From: Brachionus plicatilis
Taxonomy: Eukaryota > Rotifera > Eurotatoria > Ploima > Brachionidae
Reading direction: 5' to 3'
Assembly: GCA_010279815.1 (NCBI GenBank)
Contig: QEOQ01000451.1
Coordinates: 305,430-369,429, forward strand
Length of the DNA stretch: 64,000 nt
Part shown: piece after piece, positions 11,687 to 21,889 of the stretch
Layout of the letters: every line of letters starts with the position of its first letter
How positions within the stretch are numbered: position 1 is the first letter of the stretch
The notes under the pieces: generated by a model
Told to the model about the DNA's origin: nothing
The model's input: the letters and a program-made list of their open reading frames with translations, nothing else
The model's database searches: none
Translations under genes and position numbers: made by a program

Positions 11687-12639
11687 CCAACCGGGCGGTC
11701 ACTTTCAAAGCGCTCACTTTATCTAATCGGATTTCAGCCTAATTAATAATCTAGACACACTTAAATGATCTTAAGTATTACAAATCGCTCATTCACAATT
11801 GTCATGCACGAAAATATGCACTTAAGATTACAATTCTTTTCATTTTGCCACCGCTGACACTTAAGCTTGCCATTTAAAGCAAAGAGTAATTAATTACGTA
11901 TTCTTAATTTAGATATATGTTTCCTTGACCAACCAGCATGGTCTCTCCAAGTCACTATAATCTCTCAATTGATTGCCTAACTTGCTACGATATACCTCTC
12001 AATTGTCACAATTGGAAATTAATCTCTACCTTATTTGCTGTCTTATCGCTCGCTTCTCCATTCAATTCCTTACTTGCTACTGACTACCTGGCTTGTGATA
12101 ATTAAGTTTGATCTATGTTGTTTTTTTTTTTCTAAAAAATAAACTGACATAGGCTTAAGGTAGTGTTTTCTTATTTAAGCAACTAGACTTGATGACTTTA
12201 TCGCTTAAGACTGGGACGATTTGAAAAGTCACGCAAATTATATCAAACTAAAGATTGTGCCGTCAAATTAGACCTGAAGATAAGATTTAGCAAAAAAAAA
12301 ATTTTTTGTCGAAAAGAAAGTACTGTGTCATGTGAAATATTATGGCTGATTTGAAAAAAAAATGAATGTGTTTATTTTCATTATTCACTAAAATGGAAGT
12401 CAAATTTAATTGAATTTTTTTTTTTTTTTAAATAAATAAAATTTCAATTTTAAAATTGACACTTTATTTTTCTAATTTTGATGAAAAAATATAAAATCTA
12501 AAAAAATAGCCCATCGTTTTTACTATTTTTTTTAAGCTTACATCATTTCTTTAATATACATAATTGTACAAATGGTTCTCTTTTCTATCCAAAGTTTGTT
12601 CAATTTTCAACAAATTATTAGCAATTTATTTGTTATATA

Positions 12640-12702
12640 TCAAATTGAACATCACAATTATTTTTGAATGATATTTAAAAATAATTGTGATGTTCAATTT
12701 GA
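12640..12702. repeat. Perfect 26-bp-arm hairpin
   Basis: Arms 12640-12665 and 12677-12702 are exact complements with an 11-nt loop. A word block beginning CTTTCCTTTATGTCAC just to the right (from about 12710) recurs as a diverged direct copy at about 12860-12918 (CTTTCTTTATGTCACTGGAT). This is probably a remnant of a tandem or foldback element. Confidence 0.75.
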
Positions 12703-15700
12703 CTTTTAGCCTTTCCTTTATGTCACATGATTATGTTTTTCGAAAAATCTTATAAAATTTAAATAAACTTGAAAAGAATGAAAGGTAGAATTTTTTGACT
12801 ATTTATTTGAAACCACTTTTAAAAAATAAAAACTCCAGTCACTTAAATTAATAGCAATCAAGTCTTTCTTTATGTCACTGGATTATGATTATCGACAAAT
12901 CTTTAAAAATTTAAAAAATAAAAATAATAAAATACGCTAGAATAAAATTTATAGTATAACTTTGTATGACCACTTAAGAATCTTTAGTTGGGTTTCCTTT
13001 AAAAAAATGTATTTTAAATAATAATTAATCACTAAAATTAATAGAAAATTTTGCAAGGATTAATATTTTTAATAAAAATTTTAAATTTTTTTAAACTTTA
13101 ATTTTGTTTATAACAAATAATTGAATAAAATGAATTTAGAAGCCAGGTGATAAAAATGGAAATTTTTATCTTAAAGTGACATGGTATGATAAGATTTGTA
13201 AAATAAAGGGAGTGGATTATTTTTGTTCATAGACTGTTTGAAAAAAAAATCAATGCAAATATTTGTCTTATTGAGAATGAAGAGGCGCGCGTCTGACCGC
13301 TAAGGGAATACCATTGCTGACAAAGTAATCTAATTTTGGCCATATCAAATGAAGAAAACAAAATTAGAAGAATATAATCAAATAAAATCTGATACTCATT
13401 TGGGCCCACTTGAGCATTTTTTATTAATTTGTATTTACCTTTAAAAAAGAAATCAATCATTCGATCTTGGAGGAGAATGTCTATACTATAAATTGGAGTG
13501 AAGAATGCACTTGAAATAACTGAGATTCCAGTTAATTGGCAAACTCTTGAAACAGAGTTTAAATAGGAAAATAATTCAGTGAAATGAATCAGTTGTTTAC
13601 CAGTGGTTTTATAGAATATATTGGACCAAAAGTTATTTATTTATGCTTAATAACTGGAATCAATAAAATATCATAAATAAAGGATGTTAAAGCCAAAATC
13701 GAAGATATTCTTTATTTCTGATTTAAATTAAAAATTAGAAGAAAAAATGCTGAATTGAATTTCCAACAATTTGGTACTTTGTTTATTAAAACAAAAAATA
13801 TTTCACAAAGGAAATATAAAATTTCACTTTTTTTTGTTTCAATAAAAAATATTTATTATTTCATCGAGTGCAATTCAATTCACGTTATTTCAATTTGTTT
13901 TATTAAGTGATGTGGAAGTGAATAAAAAGGAAAATAGAAATAATAACAAACTTTACCAAATTTAATTTTAACATAGGTATCTAAAATTTTAATTAATGGA
14001 AAAAAATAGCTTGGTATTAGCAACAATACTGAAGAGTCTGGCTCGAAAGCAATTAATTTTCTTAAAATAATCAAATTTAAAAACGCTATTCCAATATCCT
14101 GGCAAGATTGTATTTTATTGTTCTCTTAAAAAAAAACAAAATCTCTAATTGTCTTTTAAAATGGAATTCGAAAATTATTTTTAAATTCGACTAGATTTAA
14201 AAATTAATTTGTTAATTTTTTTTTCTTATATAGATTAGGTTTTTTCTCGAAATTTATTGGTGTAGGAGATGTTTAAATATTTAGCCAAAATTTGAGAATT
14301 ATTTCTTAAAAGCTATATCATAAAAGGAAATAATCTTTAAATATTTTGACAAAATTTTAATCAACTAGAACTGTAAGCTCAAATTTAGCAAAAAATTGTT
14401 CTGTTTGAACCCTCCAAAATTTTTCTCCTCTAAAAATAAATAATCTAAAACGAGATTTTAGCTAAAAATTAAACTCAAGTTAATGAAAATTCGATTACAT
14501 ATGACGTTATCTTGGAATCTTGAAAGAAAATATTTAAATCTCATTGAAATTAAATTAATAAAATTTTAAAAATTATTTAATGCCAAAAAATAGTCGGTGT
14601 TAAAACCCAATAATTAATCCCACAAACACCCATGCAATATAAATATCAAAATTATTGGATTTTTTAATTGTTTAAATTCCTCGAAAATAATAATAATTAT
14701 CGATTTAAAAAAAAAACAAGCTATATAAAATTCAAAGAGATATAATTTTTATTAAAAGAGATGAACACATTATATTCTAGGTTTTAATAAGAGACTTTTT
14801 CATAGCGATTTTTGACAATAAAAAATTTAATTCTATGCCCATGATAAATGCAATTATATGAGAGAGACTGAAAGATCAATTCTTGTTTTTTAATTATTTG
14901 GGACATTATTTTTTCATTGTTTTTCTAATTGCTTCAAGCTCATTAAACATTTGGAGGAGTTTTATTTCAACAATAATTTGTATCATCTTTAATTTAATAA
15001 ATATTTAACAATCAAGTTCAATTAAAATTTTAATTCGCTTGGTAGTCTTGGCTTAGAAAATAGTCCATAAAAAATTCACTTTATACCATAAATAAATATA
15101 GAAATAAATTCAAGTGTTATTAATTTATGTTTGCTTTTGAAGAGAATTATTGGCATGCAATCCATATATTCTGTGTAATTAAATTCTTAGCTGAACACAT
15201 ATAGTGTACTTTGGTCTTCTTAGTAATAAAATAACTCATTAATAAATAATTAACTGATCAATCTGTATAAAATGTTTACTCAAGAGCTTTGCTTCTCATA
15301 GAGGTGAAACAAACAGTGGCCAAGCATCATGGGAGAGAAGTAAATATTTTAAAGTAGATGAACAAAACCTTAATGTTTATGTCAAGTGGTTTTTATTTTC
15401 TTTTATTGATTAGAAAATTGTTCGATTTATTTCTCTGGGCGATATTGACGTTTCCAAATTATCAATTAAAATTTGAAGAAATTTTGAGAATTTCTTAATC
15501 GATAGTATTCGCATCCTTTACTCTTTTTTTTCAAATTACTGTATTTGTGTCCGAATTTTATAAAAGTTTTAATTTTTCAAAAGCTCAAGGAAAGTGGTGC
15601 CAATCTGCAAATTTTAATCACAACCTAGCAAACTAAACAAACCATTATAACACTTAATATTGATACATTATAATTGCACTTAAATATCAAATATCTTTAA

Positions 15701-16305
15701 TCTATTATACCCTTGTGCTTGTAATTAAAATTGTTTACACTAGCTAAAATTTACACTATAAAATATTTGGGTTAACTGCATGTTAATGTACTTTTTGTTT
15801 AAACTAGGAAATAATTAAACAAAATTATTTTACATTTTGTAAATTTGTTTAATTAAAGGTTCTTTGCTTTACAGATGTGGAACAAAAAAATTCAAATGTT
15901 ATTAAACAATTTAAAATAAATAAAAAATATTGTTAATCAAGCTATTAAAATAAACATGAAATAAAAATCAATTAAAAAATAATACTAAAGATTTTAAAAT
16001 ATCTGATTAATAATAGTTTAAATCGAAATGTTTGTCAAAAAATAAAATCCATTTTAGTCACTTGACTTGAAGTATGATTCATTCAACAAATAGAATGTTA
16101 AAATTGATTTAATCAAAACAATCAGTTTAATTTCGAAAAATGAAAATAAAAATTTAAACTATATTAATTTTGAAAATTTTTATAATCAATTCTTACAAAA
16201 TATTTGAATTATTTTCAACCATTAAATTTTTGCAAGTGAGAAAATTGTCTTCAAAACACTTTTCATATTGTTAATTGTAAATTATTAAATAGAGGAAAGA
16301 TATTG

Positions 16306-16560
16306 AATAACTTTTTTTCTAAATGTTTAAACTTAATTCTGTAAATGCAACTTAGTGCAACATTCAAAGTTGCATCAAATATCAAGGTCTGCTAAATTTG
16401 CAGAGTTTAGCAGAAATCAAATTTCAATAAAATCGAGCGTAGTGCATTTTGCAGAGATTTTGCACATCATTAGCAGACTTTTACAGTTGATGCAACTTTG
16501 AATGTTGCACCATTCTGCATTCACAGAATTAATTTTAAACTTTTAGAAAAAAAGTTATTT
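16306..16560. mobile_element. MITE-like foldback element (GCAAC-rich)
   Basis: The 255-bp unit has inverted arms of about 72 bp (16306-16377 and 16489-16560) that match apart from a few bases. Both carry CAACATTCAAAGTTGCATC or its complement. The centre holds GCAGA words in both directions (TTTGCAGAGTTTAGCAG). There is no coding capacity, and no certain target duplication in the flanking A/T runs. Confidence 0.75.
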
Positions 16561-18010
16561 AATTTTTTTTAACTTTGTTCTGTTCTTTTGTACTGAATTT
16601 CACAAAACCATAATTGCAAATGTTTGAATATCTAAAAAGATAAATAAAAATCAAATTTAATCTACCACTTTCTTTTCGATGGTATAAATTTAATTTATTA
16701 AAAAAAAAGGAAAACAGTAACTAAAAATATGGACTGACAAGGTTATTAAACCAACTCTGAATTGGTTGAATTTTTGACTTTGACTGGTTGATAAATTAAT
16801 TTAACTAAAAAGATTAGATAACATAATGTACATATCAGACAAGAAAATGATTTTCTTTAAGAAATACTTTCACAATTTTTGCGGAATAGTAAGCTTCTTA
16901 GTAATTTTCATAATAAAAAATTCAGTTCAGTCTAATGATCGTCTAAATAATTAATCACCAAATTAATATTCAAATTTTAAAATCTATTTTGATTAAAATT
17001 ATTTTAATATTTTTTTTTAATAAATCCATATCTATATTATTTTCGAGTTTATATCATTATTTATATATTATGGAAAATTAAAACAAATATGCTTTGAATG
17101 AAAAGATAATAAAACAATATGAATTTTAGTCAAAATATATTTCAGAAATATTTATCATTTAAAATAGATGACTTTCAACAATTTTGATTTTTATAAATAA
17201 TGATAACATTTAACAAAAATTTGTCTAACCGGTCAAATGTTTCTGAAACAAATTCTCAAAAAGAATGATTAACTTAGAAAATATTTTAAATTTTGTCGAA
17301 AAAAAAATAAAAATTTGGATCCACTTTTAAATTTAATAAATAGTTTGAAAAATTAAGAATTTTAACAAAAATATGCAGTTATTAAATAATTTTAGCCAAT
17401 TTTATTACAATTTTACAATTAACTATTTAAATCAAATTATTAAGTGAGTTATAAGAAATAATTTTTACATGAAAAAAGTTAATTATTTTTCATATTTTGA
17501 TGTCTCACTAATAATCGTAATCCTGAATGCGGCATCATTTTATTCATTCAAATTTGTCAAAATTTTCTCTACCAATAATAAAACTATTGATTCAGCTTAT
17601 TCAAGACTATTGTCAGAATTAAGAATAAATAAATTTTTCAAAATTTCGATATTAAAATTAATTCTTTCTAGAGGTTTTCGACTAAAAATTTTTTATATTG
17701 TTTATTTTATAAAAGTAAATAGTTGTGAAAAAAAACTTTTTTTTTTCAAAAAAGGTTTTTAAGATTCTAAAACTAAGCAGTAAAGTTTTAAAATTTTCAA
17801 GTATCTTGTGATTTATTTTAAATATTTTTTATAAGATTATGTCAAAATTAAATAAATTTAAATTTAGAGTTATCTTAAATGATTGAATTCAAAAAATTGT
17901 TAATACTAAATTTTATTCAAACATTATCTCGAGTCATAACATAAAGATTAACAACAGCATATTAGTCTAATAAATTTATTTACAAAACATTGATAATTTT
18001 CTTCTTAAAT

Positions 18011-18436
18011 TTATTGTCTACCTGGATCAAATTCTTTTCTATACTCATCTCGGACTTGGCCGCCAGATTTACCTCTGCCATATTGGCGTCCCTCGATAAA
18101 TCCAGCATCCCAATCTGTTCTGATGAGTCGATCATCCAATCTTGTACCATTTATATATCTCATGCAATTTTCGGCATCGGCCCGCGTATAATATTCGACA
18201 AAGCAAAATCCGCATGGAGTTTTCTTGTTCCGATCAAGACCCATGATTATACGCTTTACATCTCCAGCACGACTAAACAACTCATGAATCTGCTCCTCTG
18301 TTGTATAAAACGATAAATTACCCACATAAAGAGTATTGCTCTGAGACAATAAGCGTTCTTGTTCTGATCTCGTGCCTTTAAATTTTTGGTCTCGATATGC
18401 ACTGATACTGATTGCATTTTGACCAAAATATGCCAT
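18011..18436 (-). CDS. NCBP2: Nuclear cap-binding protein subunit 2 (CBP20)
   Basis: This subunit binds the 7-methylguanosine cap of nuclear RNA together with CBP80 and supports splicing, export and 3' processing. The 141-residue reading frame starts with ATG at 18436 and has no intron; human CBP20 has 156 residues. One RRM is present: RNP2 LYVGNL (36-41) and RNP1 CGFCFVEYY (75-83). The family cap-stacking tyrosines appear as Y14 (in AYRDQKF) and Y37, and the RNP1 aromatics as F77 and F79. The invariant C-terminal block [26 protein letters not shown] is intact. The Gly-rich tail is cut short, ending DPGRQ-stop. A minus-strand AATAAA lies at 17975-17980, about 30 nt past the stop. Confidence 0.97.
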   Translation of the reverse strand: MAYFGQNAISISAYRDQKFKGTRSEQERLLSQSNTLYVGNLSFYTTEEQIHELFSRAGDVKRIIMGLDRNKKTPCGFCFVEYYTRADAENCMRYINGTRLDDRLIRTDWDAGFIEGRQYGRGKSGGQVRDEYRKEFDPGRQ

Positions 18437-19132
18437 TTTAAAAAAAAATCCAAAATTGAAAGATTTTTTAAAATTCTATTTTATTAGAAAAAAAAAGAAT
18501 GTAGCAAAAATATAGTATAATAAAATTCGAATTCTAAATTATTATAATTCATTGTTTTTGTCTTAAATTTAGTCCAACTTGCTTAATTAATTTTACTTTT
18601 AAGACAAAAAAATTTCACTTTAAATTTTGTTTAAAAAATTTTAAAAATTCAAAAAGTCTTCTCCCAAAATTTTTTACCATTCCTGATTTAGAAAATATTT
18701 TTTTTGATTGATAACTGCTAGGCTAAAATTTTAAATGACTTTTTTCTGATAAAATCGATATTAAAATATTAAAAATTAGCTTGATCATATTGAAATTATT
18801 TTGAAATATACCTCCAATAGTTTCAACTGGTCTTATATCATTTATGCTTCGTAAAATAAACATTATTTGAAAAAAATATAAATAATATTAGCTAATTTCT
18901 TTATGTATAATTTCAATAATTGGAGAATTTATTTAATATTTAGAGAAAAGAATAAAAAATGTGGGGTATTTTATTCAAATTTTGTGGTACTCGAACTAAA
19001 TTTCTCTTTAATTTTTCGATTTTTTTAGGCAATTTTAGTGTTGTAAATGTAAATTGACGATTTGAGATAATTATTAAATTTATAATAAAACTTGAATTCG
19101 AATTTTAGCTATAAAAAAATGGCATGTTGTAG
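18437..19132. other. Gene-free AT-rich DNA upstream of NCBP2
   Basis: The NCBP2 promoter is presumably at the left end, with no recognisable element. I see nothing else. Confidence 0.5.
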
Positions 19133-19483
19133 TTTATGATCAATATTGATGTTCAAAATGATCAAATCAAACTAAAACTATTAAATCAATTTTAATTTTT
19201 TAATAGAATTAGTGCATAGGTAAATTTTTGGTTTTAACATATTTTCTTAAATCAAAAGGTAAAATCTGCAAAAGTCTACAAAAAATTATCCATTTAAAAT
19301 AGCATCATTTCGATAGTATGCACTCTGAATTGTGCATTTTGATATTGTAGAGTTTATTTTTTAATTTACATAGTATGTTAAATCCAAAAATGTATCTCTG
19401 CATTATTTCTATTAAGAAATAACAATTTATTTAATAGTTTTAGTTTGATTTGATCATTTTAAGCATCAAAAAATGATCATAAA
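19133..19483. mobile_element. MITE copy 1
   Basis: A unit of about 350 bp with inverted termini of about 50 bp: left TTTATGATCA...TTGATGTTCAAAATGATCAA, right the near-complement ending AAAAAATGATCATAAA. It closely matches copy 2 at 20330-20661 over its full length (a few substitutions and one 10-bp indel). It ends a few bases before the sequencing gap. It has no coding capacity. Confidence 0.75.
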
Positions 19484-19489
19484 AAATTT

Positions 19490-19663
19490 NNNNNNNNNNN
19501 NNNNNNNNNNNNNNNNNNNNNNNNNNNNNNNNNNNNNNNNNNNNNNNNNNNNNNNNNNNNNNNNNNNNNNNNNNNNNNNNNNNNNNNNNNNNNNNNNNNN
19601 NNNNNNNNNNNNNNNNNNNNNNNNNNNNNNNNNNNNNNNNNNNNNNNNNNNNNNNNNNNNNNN
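19490..19663. other. Assembly gap (174 N)
   Basis: A run of N. It lies just past MITE copy 1, so the repeat probably broke the assembly. True content and length are unknown. Confidence 0.99.
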
Positions 19664-19734
19664 TTTTAAAATTATAAAAATTCAATAAAAAAAATTATTT
19701 ATGCATTTTTGCGATAAGTTGCTTTACACCACGC

Positions 19735-20109
19735 TCATTTTTTCATTAATTTCCCACACTCCGTGCAAGCTATTGGGTTTTTATGTTTGCTAAGAACTTT
19801 TTTTACAGCAAGGTAAATTGCATCAGAAAATTTTTTTTTAGTTGGATTTAAACTAAGCTTGCAAATGGCCACACCAACCTTTTCAAAATCTGATTCACAA
19901 TTTTCTTCATGATCTGAATCGGTGCCATTTGCCAAAAAATCACTCTCTTTTATTGTAATTGTTTCCATATGTGGATAACTTTGAAAAGTACCCTTTGAGT
20001 GTTTTACTTTGGCATAAAGGCTCTCATCGATCTCCACAATTTTGCCTTTACCACCTAATTTTAGATTTTTTTTTGTCAATGTCAACCGTACCTTATATTT
20101 GCAATTAAA
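19735..20109 (-). pseudogene. ISXO2/Merlin-like transposase fragment
   Basis: A minus-strand frame without its own ATG runs from just after an in-frame stop near 20110 to the stop at 19735. Near its start, LGGKGKIVEIDESLYAKVKH matches the opening of the ISXO2-like (IS1595/Merlin) DDE transposase domain, where the Asp of IDES is the first catalytic acidic residue. The rest is not recognisable: an acidic stretch (NGTDSDHEENCESDFEK) and a CTECGK end. The remaining catalytic residues are absent, and the assembly gap lies just beyond. It is flanked by two MITE copies. It could be a dead transposon or one exon of a domesticated gene. Confidence 0.55.
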
Positions 20110-20130
20110 TTTTATTTAACTTAAAAGAAA

Positions 20131-20321
20131 TCTATGTGACCAATTGCAAAATTTTCGTGACCAAATGTTTATTTAGGTGACCAGGTTAAAATTATTTATA
20201 AACATTTTTACCAAATAAATAATTTTGCCTGATCACATATTAGGTGACCAGTGAATATGTGACCAGTCAGAAAAAATACCTGGTCACCAAATCGACATAA
20301 AGTCACTGGTCACATAACAGG
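20131..20321. repeat. GTGACCA word cluster
   Basis: Seven copies of GTGACCA or its complement lie in 178 bp. Forward copies are at 20136, 20157, 20177, 20244 and 20259; reverse copies (TGGTCAC) are at 20281 and 20307. The outer ends are weakly complementary (CTATGTGACCA versus TGGTCACATAAC). It abuts the transposase fragment on the left and MITE copy 2 on the right. Confidence 0.7.
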
Positions 20322-20329
20322 CAAGAACC

Positions 20330-20661
20330 AATTTTTGATGTTCAAAATGATCAAATCAAACTAAAACTATTAAATAAATTTTAATTTTTTAATAGAATTA
20401 GTGCATAGGTAAATTTTTGGTTTTAACATATTTTCTTAAATCTAAAGGTAAAATCTGCAAAAAATTATCCACTTAAAATAGCATCATTTCGATGGTATGT
20501 ACTCTGAATTGTGCATTTTGATATTGTAGAGCTTATTTTTTAATTAACATAGTATGCTAAATCCAAAAATGTATCTCTGCATTATTTCTATTAAGAAATA
20601 ACAATTTATTTAATAGTTTTAGTTTGATTTGATTATTTTGAGCATCAAAAAATGATCATAA
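20330..20661. mobile_element. MITE copy 2
   Basis: Second copy of the element at 19133-19483. The terminal inverted repeat is TTGATGTTCAAAATGATC on the left and GATCATTTTGAGCATCAA on the right. Same orientation as copy 1, so the pair also reads as a direct repeat around the transposase fragment. Confidence 0.75.
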
Positions 20662-21889
20662 AAAAATTAGATTCTTATTTTGAACTTTAAATTAACTAAT
20701 TACTGTAATAATCAGAAAAATGTGTTTTTGTAGGCTAGCAAATGCAAAAATAAAAATCTTGTAAAGTTTATTTTTCAAAGTTTTTTTTTTAAAAAAAATT
20801 CAATTGATTAAGTAAAATTCGATTTTAAAATAAGAACCATTTTCAATCACACACTTTCGATTGTGATCTATTTCTTGATTGCATGCATTACAATAAAACT
20901 TTAGTTTTTTAAAAGACTAATCTTTATTAAATTGACTTAAATTTAAATGGAAGGTTTAAATAGGCTTTGGATAAAAAAAATAATTGTTATTTAAGTAAAT
21001 TTTTTTGTTTGAATTTGAAAATTTTGAAAATCTCATTGACAAAAAATTTGTCCAAAAGAATTAGAAGAGAGGTCTCCTGGGGAACGGATTGTATTATTTT
21101 GATATTGCTTTCCGAAAATGATTTGAATAATGGAAAATAGTTCAAATACTCGCTTTTTTTACTAACATCCTATTTTATTTGGTGGTGAATTATAGAGAAA
21201 AAAATTTCAAAATTTCAAATAGAATGAAATTAAACTAGATTTTTAAATGTAACATTTTTTTTGTTGAAAAAGAATTCTAGTGAAATTTAAAAAAAATCAA
21301 AAATTAAGAATTTAAAAATTTTATTAAATAAATTAAAACTAAAAATTATTCTATTGGCAGTATGATAAATGAGATATTCAATTGAGCTATTTATGTATAC
21401 TAATCATTAATTTTAATTGCGTTCAAATGCAATTACTTTGTAAAGTTCAGTTCATAAAATAAAGTAAAAGAATAGTATAGCGTAATTCTAGCTTAAAAAT
21501 GTTTTTAGTCAATCCGTAAGTTCCTCCAGAAGAATAGAAGAACTTTTCTTGTAATTGTTTTCACTTTTTTTTTGGACTGAACTTCACATATTTCTATTTA
21601 AATAAAATTTAAAATTGGCAATACAGTAGAATTGATAAACAAGTACGCTTAAAAGTCTTTGAAAAAAATTCAAAAAAATAATTTCTACATCTAAAATAAT
21701 TGATGATTTCAGTCAATTGATTTTTGAAATAAAAAATAGAGTATAATGAAAACTAAATCTTGACTTGTTTAATTTTATCTTCCTAAAAAACTATGTAGAA
21801 TGTAAATGATAACTTTTTTTTTGGTAAATTAGTCCAGAAAGCATTTTTTTATAAATTCTACTGCATCAAAAATGTACTAATGTTTTAAT
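20662..21889. other. Gene-free DNA between MITE copy 2 and phosphofructokinase
   Basis: AT-rich, no coding frame. A block at about 21031-21080 (GACAAAAAATTTGTCCAAAAG, AATTAGAAGAG) recurs at 59663-59712 inside a RhoGEF intron and marks a dispersed repeat. The 3' UTR of the phosphofructokinase gene lies at the right end. Confidence 0.55.

Larger units (their letters stand above)
10881..18010. other. Seven-kb gene-free region upstream of hbn
   Basis: The homeobox gene's 5' UTR and promoter must lie at the left end. About 11.6-12.1 kb is less A/T-biased than the rest. Repeats at 12.6-12.9 kb and 16.3-16.6 kb are listed separately. A (GTA)n run lies near 11266-11281. Short open frames here (for example 13227-13460, 13880-14074, 17469-17762) are AT-rich, low in complexity and match nothing I know. 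Confidence 0.5.

Noticed and set aside
13227..14074. Short minus-strand frames as genes
   Set aside because: AT-driven composition, no start context, no recognisable domain, no splice partners.
17469..17762. A 97-codon plus-strand frame with hydrophobic stretches
   Set aside because: Phe/Ile/Lys/Asn-dominated as expected from AT-rich noncoding DNA; no homology recognised.
19133..20661. The two direct repeats as LTRs of a retrotransposon
   Set aside because: Each repeat has its own inverted termini, there is no primer site or polypurine tract, and the enclosed piece is a DDE transposase of ISXO2 type.
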